Source of the DNA: Phycisphaerales bacterium UBA7708
GTDB lineage: Bacteria; Planctomycetota; Phycisphaerae; Sedimentisphaerales; Anaerohalosphaeraceae
DNA length: 18,892 bases
Assembly: GCA_002482415.1 (NCBI GenBank)
Contig: DLFY01000048.1
Coordinates: 1 to 18,892 of the forward strand
Reading direction: 5' to 3'
Below, piece by piece: positions 14,801 through 18,892 of the stretch (its first letter is position 1; every line of letters begins with the position of its first letter). The position numbers were made by a program, and so were the translations under genes. The notes beneath the pieces are model-generated. The model was not told the origin of the DNA, ran no database searches, and was given only the letters and a program-made list of their open reading frames with translations.

Positions 14801-16821
14801 ACAACCGTTATTTTCGGATATGAATCGACCGTACGACTGCATGCACAGGCCACTGGCCGGCTTTTGCGGTGAACCGCCTGAGACAATCGCTCCAGCAGCG
14901 GCCGGGATGTTTCATTGAGGTCCAGATGCTCGGCAAAAAAGGCCTGACCATTGCGACCCCACTGGGCTAATTCCGTCGTCTGCGGTACCGCTATCGGCAT
15001 CGGGCCGGAATGCACCTGACCCAGATGGTACTGACGCACACAGTCGCTGATCTGCCCCAGTTCATTAATCAGAACCGGCAGCCCATGCTGCAAATACGTC
15101 GAAATCTTACCGGAGGCCATCCCGATATGGGCGATGTTATTGCCCTGCCATTTATTGCCCTTGATGGGCTTATACATGGCAATACCCATATCAGCACTAT
15201 TCAGCAGGGTATGCATCTGGTCGGTACTGTCCACGGGTTCAGTGGAAAAAACCACTTTGCGAGTATTCAGATACTTTTGATAATACGACCGCATCGTCGT
15301 ATCCAGACCGTAGCGATTGTGAATCACCAGCACCCAGTCGTCCGGCCAGGCGGCGGCGCTTTGAATCAGCTCATCAATCATGCAATAGGCTTCGACACTG
15401 CCGCAATAGATGGCGATTTTTTTGGCCGGGTCAATGCCGAGTTTCTGATGCAGGGCACAGGATTTCTGCCTGGGTACGATGCCGCGTCCGGCTACCGGGA
15501 TATAAATCATCTTGTCCGTCGGTATCTGGTTTTCCCGGCTCAAACAGCCGCCCCGCACCGGGTCCTGACAGACGGCAAAGGCAATATCACGGCAGGCCGC
15601 AATCTCAGGCTCTTTGTAATCGGCACCGGCTTCTTCAGCAAAGAATATCTCGTAAGAAATCAGCCCATAGGGGATAGTGCGGGCGTGGGCAATGATGGAC
15701 GCTTCAATAATCGCGCGGTCCACTCCAAAAATAAAGCCATACGGCTCTAACGCTCCAACCGCTGCGGCAATCTCCTGCACCGTCGATAACGGCTTGCCGG
15801 CCAGCAGCACGAGTTCCCCGGCCACCTTGGCCCGCTTGTCATCGACCAGCAGCAGACGAGCGTTGGGATGCGGGCTTTTCTGGGGAATCCCTTTGCGGCG
15901 AGGACTGGCAATATCAACCTGATACCCCTGCTCACACAGAATCTCAACCAGCCCTGACAAATTCGGATTGTTATTGACATTGCCTTCGGAATGGATCAGC
16001 AGAATCCTGCCGGTTCGTTGCAGAGGTGCTGTTTTTTCCGCTGGTTTAAGCCATTTTGCTTTAAAGCGGGCAATCTCATCTTCGGTATAAAAATGTTTCA
16101 TCAGCCGGCTCTGATAAATCGGCTCAAGAACCGACTCCGGCACACGGAATTGCTGCTTGATTTGCTGATAGATTTCTCTGCTTTGCTTGTCCGAACCTTC
16201 GTTATCGATGACCAATTGCGGCACCGACACGCCAAGAAAATCCCGGAACGCAGCCTGGTACACCCGCGACAGGTCTTCCAGACGAATGCACAGGATGTCC
16301 GCCCGGGCTGTGGAATAAATCTGATAGCCGCGTTGTGCATCAAACGGCACAGAGAAGATATCAAAGCCGAAAACGTCTTTGAGTTCCTTGTCAAACCAGG
16401 TGCAGGCATTATCGTCAGTGATATTGAAGGATGCAAACGAGTTCTCAAGATACTCTTCTGCCTGCCGGATTGCTGTTTCTGGAGAGCTTTTCCCCACAGC
16501 CTCCGGCAGCAGGACTTCCATGTTTTCAAACAGATTCGACAGTTCCCTGCCCGCCCAGTCCCGCACGAGGGTAATCACCTTGCACCGCAGCGTCGGGTTA
16601 TTGTCCAGGAATACACGAATCTTGCGGCTGTGGTCCAGCCGGCGAGGCTGCCCGCAACTGGCATAGTATCGTTCGACCTCCTCAATCCCAGGCCAGGACA
16701 GAAAATGAGCATGATAGATGCGATTGGGCAGCCCCAGTTGCTTCAAGGTCGCTTCCACCGTCTTGGAACCCACTTCGCCCATCTGATAAATCAGGATGGG
16801 ACTGGCATTATTTTCATTCAT
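8860..16821 (-). CDS. Giant modular sulfotransferase/glycosyltransferase (one sulfotransferase-fold, one GT-B and six GT2 modules)
   Basis: A 2653-residue, apparently cytoplasmic protein in one uninterrupted frame. Modules in order: sulfotransferase-fold (7-265), with the loop IYQMGEVGSKT (11-21) and the R87-x7-S95 phosphate-binding pattern; GT-B (270-650), with GKISTYLQHGLPVLI (571-585); GT2-1 (669-900; NSDD 754-757); GT2-2 (938-1155; NANTDD 1027-1032); GT2-3 (1250-1445; VDDDA 1329-1333, GHEGTDITWR 1409-1418, like GT7/chondroitin-polymerase folds); GT2-4 (1518-1730; QDADD 1605-1609); GT2-5 (1930-2130, no DxD); and GT2-6 (2331-2530; LDDDD 2414-2418). Helical, TPR-like stretches separate several modules (about 1195-1235, 1770-1890, 2185-2310, 2590-2645). 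Each module would add a sugar, and perhaps sulfate, so the protein resembles an assembly line for one oligosaccharide. AGGA at 16835-16832 precedes the ATG by 10 bases. It is transcribed toward fliD from a sigma-54 promoter, suggesting a role in filament glycosylation; surface polysaccharide synthesis is the alternative. Acceptor and sugars are unknown. Confidence 0.85.
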   Translation of the reverse strand: MNENNASPILIYQMGEVGSKTVEATLKQLGLPNRIYHAHFLSWPGIEEVERYYASCGQPRRLDHSRKIRVFLDNNPTLRCKVITLVRDWAGRELSNLFENMEVLLPEAVGKSSPETAIRQAEEYLENSFASFNITDDNACTWFDKELKDVFGFDIFSVPFDAQRGYQIYSTARADILCIRLEDLSRVYQAAFRDFLGVSVPQLVIDNEGSDKQSREIYQQIKQQFRVPESVLEPIYQSRLMKHFYTEDEIARFKAKWLKPAEKTAPLQRTGRILLIHSEGNVNNNPNLSGLVEILCEQGYQVDIASPRRKGIPQKSPHPNARLLLVDDKRAKVAGELVLLAGKPLSTVQEIAAAVGALEPYGFIFGVDRAIIEASIIAHARTIPYGLISYEIFFAEEAGADYKEPEIAACRDIAFAVCQDPVRGGCLSRENQIPTDKMIYIPVAGRGIVPRQKSCALHQKLGIDPAKKIAIYCGSVEAYCMIDELIQSAAAWPDDWVLVIHNRYGLDTTMRSYYQKYLNTRKVVFSTEPVDSTDQMHTLLNSADMGIAMYKPIKGNKWQGNNIAHIGMASGKISTYLQHGLPVLINELGQISDCVRQYHLGQVHSGPMPIAVPQTTELAQWGRNGQAFFAEHLDLNETSRPLLERLSQAVHRKSRPVACACSRTVDSYPKITVVTPSYNQAAYLEACIQSVLSQNYPNLDYIIMDGGSTDGSVEIIKKYEKHLAYWQSRSDGGQYQAVQEGFRRSTGQIMTWLNSDDILHPGSLQCAAAIFGARPEVQWIMGRPNSIDSQGRMRHQWKSLPLWSREKYLRRQYRNPFIQQEGTFWTRSLWDKSGGCLDLQYRLAGDMELWARFFRLTQLYSVDVLLGAFRHHDGQKTQTDMDRYLAEAEAIINREIEHYNASTDKSLLPAPTPLLQDELKMLLAVPPVVTSVDTPASYLVSAIVSTYNSEAFIRGCLQDLVEQTLYQKGQLEIVVVNSGSQENEEAIVKEYQSRYRHIQYVKTSQRETIYAAWNRGIRAARGRYITNANTDDRHAPEMMEKQATALEQNPDAVGVYSYFHVTHTPNQTWQTKTVAETRTWHPPYSHQNLLRANFMGPFPMWRRSLHDEYGWFDSALKVAGDYEFFLRVSQTYPMMLIPEPLGLYYYNPSSLERSAGTRDQEDQWIKQLYRDSWGRVIRRPFYPAEEARSIPESGQEHLLAGAMKLFQKAQKAFAAGNMLTARKVMAQYQAVMNYDHLPRIDRRDPSGSPLMSVIIVTYQRSDDVLKLLDCFRQQTDRDFEIIMVDNGGTDIREAAGRADCIIPCPINFNLSEGRNIGAWFARGTIAVFVDDDALVEADYTASVRQAFETYHVLGLRGRTLPKTPVSNKHISICDRGDKPFPTLCNQEGNSAFLLWAWRAVGGQDPLLFGHEGTDITWRMIQAFGRLDVVMYWPGTVIYHDYGDGGKTRRKRKQQDINQDYLLYKYDQSISDIRSQLETLPLTEGNALSMQPPASADAKRWQGLCYQDNLHKLSTVPSPKVAVVIACQNMAEYLPQCLDGIRAQTLKEWETLIVDDGSTDGSREILQRYAQQDKRFRLFFFDKSEGPYVRRNFAIQRARAPFISIQDADDILAPQKLEMLLEEILRDDSLGVVGSFFGRFIDMFRGPEYCDRLRLQVSHAEIVKNYHRSFYVCWHASAIIRKTLFEQVGLYDYQPWGSDTFWLAKAAMYGILTGTVRFKNFPEILTYKREHKKSQTGTILLNHPNGRRKVLSRYGQQKLMEIAQKARENPGFDVGQAIRNCNCNDFIPRFGHLFEQWESGAVTQQMIAGLLSKAMHEFCSGYCSDSLISLNSLCDVCKGAEKQIQGLNLLRGLCQFIAGEDEFALLSLRQEYADHGTVQARDFLNRCLTQTDSRPGGQQRRQIVDRFVFTDMPKSSVEAEVLYDNRDAAAPKVSVILDCRRGTVDLETVLAEWTAQTEQNFELLILTAGNSKSDFAGQSLPLRAAVLNVAEGASGAAVKNRAVSFSRGEILLFVRSQIAVRTDCIATVQDALSTPAIGAVSGRIVSASGGWNTNLDYGDRKLFCCLDQDMLCAVKRDVFERAGGLDEKLWGREMLSLSWAIYDGADTDFGSILYVPGLAGTWRADVPMTTDYVLRQLATDQLYWRRSCPGKYWGFIGFAERCVWAVEESGQCDPALVGQVVQFFTGRHRAIALQWARLAYRLKSDRLGELFGLAVCEWDAGNIEQATRYFQQVLAVPFMRGIESRVLSSEERSKFSEIIHCYVTATLKLAEYHLGRGQNDNVRRMLEQLKTNPNCTLDAEQKTQFDLFYQGVQATENKTVPGMPASRSQGPLVSVIMPAYNSAAYIDSAIQSVLAQTYPHFELIIVNDGSTDQTEQVIRNYRDSRIHCFSQVNAGLAATRNAAIRRAGGQFIVPLDDDDRMRPEFIAQHIAAFERHPEADLIYCDDHLVNEAGQSIRTIHRKEISDPTQLICGLFQGGFPFIPFRTCIRRSVFDKIGFYDESLRVAEDYDMMRRFAAKGLIARHLAGDFYIRRMRTDSLSRQHSRWKAQTHFSVIRQFIDTFSWEQLFPDTDWTRIAPEQREFQGRYQSAMLFLTLGRNYIQKDPRSLFADVAMDFAIEQLDQCLELSPDNPDVIRKINECRQRKSQCMAPVTV

Positions 16822-16877
16822 TCTATATCTGTCCTATCCACTATATACATATAAATAAAATGACCCGACATAGAATG

Positions 16878-16893
16878 AGCAAATCCTATACCA
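16878..16893 (-). promoter_or_regulatory. Sigma-54 (-24/-12) promoter of the giant glycosyltransferase gene
   Basis: Read on the minus strand, TGGTATAGGATTTGCT has the invariant GG (16892-16891) and GC (16880-16879) exactly 10 bases apart. It matches the consensus TGGCAC-N5-TTGCW except for two C-to-T changes. Transcription would start near 16868, leaving a leader of about 47 bases before the ATG at 16821. The same promoter class precedes fliO, which points to one shared RpoN-dependent regulon. Confidence 0.68.
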
Positions 16894-16949
16894 TGAAATC
16901 AGCCCAATGCCTCGCCATTTAATACGTATATCTTTTATTAACAATGTTT

Positions 16950-16962
16950 TACAACTTTTGTA
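16950..16962. promoter_or_regulatory. Palindrome upstream of the giant gene's sigma-54 promoter
   Basis: TACAA (16950-16954) and TTGTA (16958-16962) are perfect 5-bp inverted repeats around a 3-base centre. The centre is about 89 bases upstream of the predicted transcription start, within the usual enhancer distance for sigma-54 activators. Its sequence does not match the palindrome upstream of fliO, so a common activator is not supported by this comparison alone. The region is AT-rich, so chance symmetry is possible. Confidence 0.25.
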
Positions 16963-17175
16963 CTAATATTATGAAACACCCGCATTCGGCATCAGCACAG
17001 GCAAATTCATCCCCACTCAGCGGATTTTATTTCTCCTCCGCTGTCCTGCGTCTAAAACCTATACAAATCCCATTCTACCAGCAGTGAAAATGGGCAATTT
17101 CGCCCCTTTCGCAAACCATAAGACCCATGTTTTAAATGGCGATTTCAGGATTTATCAGCCCGGCAGATTAAGCAC

Positions 17176-17204
17176 TTGAAAACCCCTGCCGCCGGGGATA
17201 TAGT
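17176..17204 (+). promoter_or_regulatory. Sigma-70-like promoter of the tandem peptidase gene
   Basis: TTGAAA (17176-17181), a 17-base spacer and TATAGT (17199-17204) match the housekeeping consensus at five of six positions in each box with ideal spacing. The spacer contains the inverted repeat CCCC (17183-17186) and GGGG (17194-17197), a possible operator. The start codon lies about 60 bases beyond the predicted transcription start. Confidence 0.5.
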
Positions 17205-17272
17205 ACGCGATAGAATATGCCCTGAAACTCTGCCGGAATGCCCCCAGCGGCCCAAACACAAGGAAACAGACG

Positions 17273-18805
17273 ATGACAAGACCATGGTTATGTATAATGT
17301 TTGTTTTGAGCGGACTCTTTTTACCCCTATGCCTGGCCAATCCCCCAGCCCTTTCGGTCACAACACCCCCAGCCGAGCTGAATCTGGACCCCTTTTATGC
17401 CAAGTACCTCAACTGTGACGGCATCACGGTCATCAGTTCCAAAGCCGTCTCGGACCAGGCCTTTTACCGGCTCAAGTTCCTGCTGGATAAAATGCTCGAA
17501 AACCGCCCCGACGTGCGGGAGGCCCTGTCCAAAAACGGCAACCGCTTCATCATCATCGGCCACAACGAGCAGGTTACGGATATCCCCGACTATGCGGATA
17601 TGAAGCCCAAGGCATTCTGGGACGAACGGGCCCGCGGCTTCGGCGGACGGACAACCAGCGTCGGTGAAGAGAACCTCTTGTCTCTGCCGGAGGACCGTTA
17701 CGAAGACGAAAGCATCTTCATTCACGAACTGGCCCATTCGATTCACTTTGTCCTGCGGCGGCTGGAGCCGGATTTCCAGAAAACGCTGGATGCCCTGTAC
17801 AACAAGGCTATGGCCAAAGGACTCTATAAAAATGATTATGCCTCAACCGACTCCGGGGAATACTGGGCCGAGGCGGTGCAGGGCTTTTTCGACGCCAACC
17901 GCGCCAACAACTGGAATCACAACCACGTCAACACCCGCAAACTCCTGACCGAATATGACCCGGATGTCGTCGAACTGGTCCGCACAACCTTCCGCATTAC
18001 CCCGGCCAATGACTGGCATTATGAACCGCTGGTCAAACTGCCCAGGGTAATTCAAACTCCCGACCGTTTCAAAGAACGCTCCGCCCTGCCTAAATACATC
18101 TGGTGCCGCGGTTTTTCCATCTTCGGCACGGCAAACGTATCCGACGAGGCGATGCTCTGTGTGGATCATACCATTCGCAACCTGTTCCGCTATCGCCACG
18201 ATATCCTCAAGGCCATGATTAATGCCGACGTCGCGGTGGCAGTCTATGCCGACGATGAATTCCCGACGTCACTATCGGTTCAAAAGACGCTGAATGTCGA
18301 GGCGTTTCTGGAGCACAAAGACGGAACTGAATTGGCTAAACTGCCCGCTTCGCTGCGGCTGGGTATTGCCCAGTCGGAGGTTTACAGTAATCACAATCGG
18401 CTCATCGGTACGATGGCTCTGACGGCTTATCTTTATACCGGCCTGCGTCCTGTTGACCCGGACTTTGACAGCAAGGAACAAAAGCTGCAATACGAAATCG
18501 GCCTGCAGCGGATGGACGTGCGTTTTGACCAGCAGGTTAAGACGCTCTATGATGCCGCCATCAGCCAAGACCTGTGGGCATCCACGCCGGCCTTCCAAAA
18601 CCGGTTTGCATACTTTGCCGAAGGCATGCAAGCATTCTACGATGCTGGAAAGGTCGCCGATAACAAAGGTCGCTCGATCAACACCCGCGACCAATTAACA
18701 GGATATGACCCAAAACTGACAGACCTGATCGGCAGTATTTTCAAACACCCGGAACGATATGACTGGCGGTTTACCCCATGCAGTACAAAACAGGCAGCCC
18801 CGTAA
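17273..18805 (+). CDS. Secreted tandem gluzincin-like metallopeptidase; second copy catalytically dead
   Basis: A 510-residue exported protein built from two homologous halves. A signal peptide (about 1-22, cleavage near LCLA|NPP) precedes domain 1 (about 36-250). This carries a zinc-binding HELAH motif (H151, E152, H155) and, downstream, GEYWAEAVQGFFDAN (195-209), whose Glu (E196 or E200) is the probable third zinc ligand. Domain 2 (about 272-505) repeats the plan: LPKYIWCRGF mirrors YAKYLNCDGI, FAYFAEGMQAFYDA (445-458) mirrors the Glu motif, and TRDQLTGYDPKL (471-482) mirrors TRKLLTEYDPDV. Where HELAH should be, domain 2 reads MALTAYL, so it cannot bind zinc in the same way. AAGGAA (17260-17265) is the ribosome-binding site. 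The family is probably one of the poorly characterised HExxH proteins common in Planctomycetota-like genomes; substrate unknown. No evidence ties it to the flagellar genes other than adjacency. Confidence 0.75.
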   Translation: MTRPWLCIMFVLSGLFLPLCLANPPALSVTTPPAELNLDPFYAKYLNCDGITVISSKAVSDQAFYRLKFLLDKMLENRPDVREALSKNGNRFIIIGHNEQVTDIPDYADMKPKAFWDERARGFGGRTTSVGEENLLSLPEDRYEDESIFIHELAHSIHFVLRRLEPDFQKTLDALYNKAMAKGLYKNDYASTDSGEYWAEAVQGFFDANRANNWNHNHVNTRKLLTEYDPDVVELVRTTFRITPANDWHYEPLVKLPRVIQTPDRFKERSALPKYIWCRGFSIFGTANVSDEAMLCVDHTIRNLFRYRHDILKAMINADVAVAVYADDEFPTSLSVQKTLNVEAFLEHKDGTELAKLPASLRLGIAQSEVYSNHNRLIGTMALTAYLYTGLRPVDPDFDSKEQKLQYEIGLQRMDVRFDQQVKTLYDAAISQDLWASTPAFQNRFAYFAEGMQAFYDAGKVADNKGRSINTRDQLTGYDPKLTDLIGSIFKHPERYDWRFTPCSTKQAAP

Positions 18806-18892
18806 ATGGCCTGAGTTATACCCAACGGGCATGATTATTCCGCGAGCAAAAGAAGCACGTGGTTGAAGCTGCTGGTCTTAGCCGCGACGAAC

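Larger units (their letters stand above)
16822..17272. other. 451-base divergent intergenic region
   Basis: This region separates the giant minus-strand gene from the plus-strand peptidase gene. It contains a sigma-54 promoter reading left (16879-16893), a palindrome at 16950-16962 and a sigma-70-like promoter reading right (17176-17204). The part from about 16900 to 16980 is AT-rich. Between 16980 and 17170 I see no convincing gene, RNA or terminator; the only ATG-initiated frame there (17090-17179, 29 codons) lacks a ribosome-binding site. Confidence 0.6.

Noticed and set aside
15991..16854. Plus-strand open frame of 287 codons opposite the giant gene
   Set aside because: It is antisense to the well-supported sulfotransferase/GT-B coding frame. 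Its composition is rich in His, Arg and Gln, as expected of a shadow frame, and it has no recognisable domain.
17090..17179. Small 29-codon open frame in the divergent intergenic region
   Set aside because: It has no ribosome-binding site, its end overlaps the -35 box of the following promoter, and it has no recognisable features.
18806..18892. Possible end of a convergent minus-strand gene (stop at 18837-18835) or start of a plus-strand gene
   Set aside because: Short open frames exist on both strands at the window edge, but fewer than 20 codons are visible and none has a recognisable sequence or start signal.

Overview
The window is a bacterial chromosomal segment dominated by flagellar genes. 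It resembles the flagellar loci of Planctomycetota (perhaps Phycisphaerae-like). That placement is an inference from the strongly divergent FlhA-like and MotB-like proteins, the modular multi-glycosyltransferase gene and the general protein style; no rRNA or marker gene is present to confirm it. No tRNA, rRNA, CRISPR array or insertion sequence was seen.

Left part, plus strand (1-6574). The tail of an unidentified upstream gene (possibly motA) overlaps the first of two tandem motB-like stator genes (24-677 and 677-1411). After a 200-base gap carrying a good sigma-54 (-24/-12) promoter comes the flagellar export-gate cluster fliO-fliP-fliQ-fliR-flhB (1612-4986), tightly packed. The position normally held by flhA is occupied by a 508-residue protein (5048-6574). 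It keeps a degenerate FlhA (FHIPEP) membrane domain, lacks the cytoplasmic ring domain, and instead ends in a degenerate Wzc/CpsD (BY-kinase/MinD-like) NTPase domain.

Middle part, minus strand (16821-6620). One very large gene encodes a 2653-residue protein that strings together a sulfotransferase-fold module, a GT-B glycosyltransferase module and six GT-A (GT2) modules, one of which has lost its metal-binding motif. It has its own well-placed sigma-54 promoter and is followed on the same strand by fliD, the filament cap gene, whose leader contains a perfect 8-bp hairpin. The shared sigma-54 architecture and the adjacency to fliD suggest that the giant enzyme belongs to the flagellar regulon and makes a complex, possibly sulfated, glycan for filament proteins. 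This is inference.

Right part, plus strand (17273-18805). Across a 451-base divergent intergenic region lies a secreted protein made of two copies of a gluzincin-like metallopeptidase domain. The first copy has an intact HExxH site; the second has lost it. A sigma-70-like promoter precedes it. The last 87 bases contain nothing that can be assigned.

The most notable points are the FlhA/pseudo-BY-kinase fusion, the eight-module glycan-assembly protein next to fliD, the paired sigma-54 promoters, the tandem MotB genes and the half-dead tandem peptidase.
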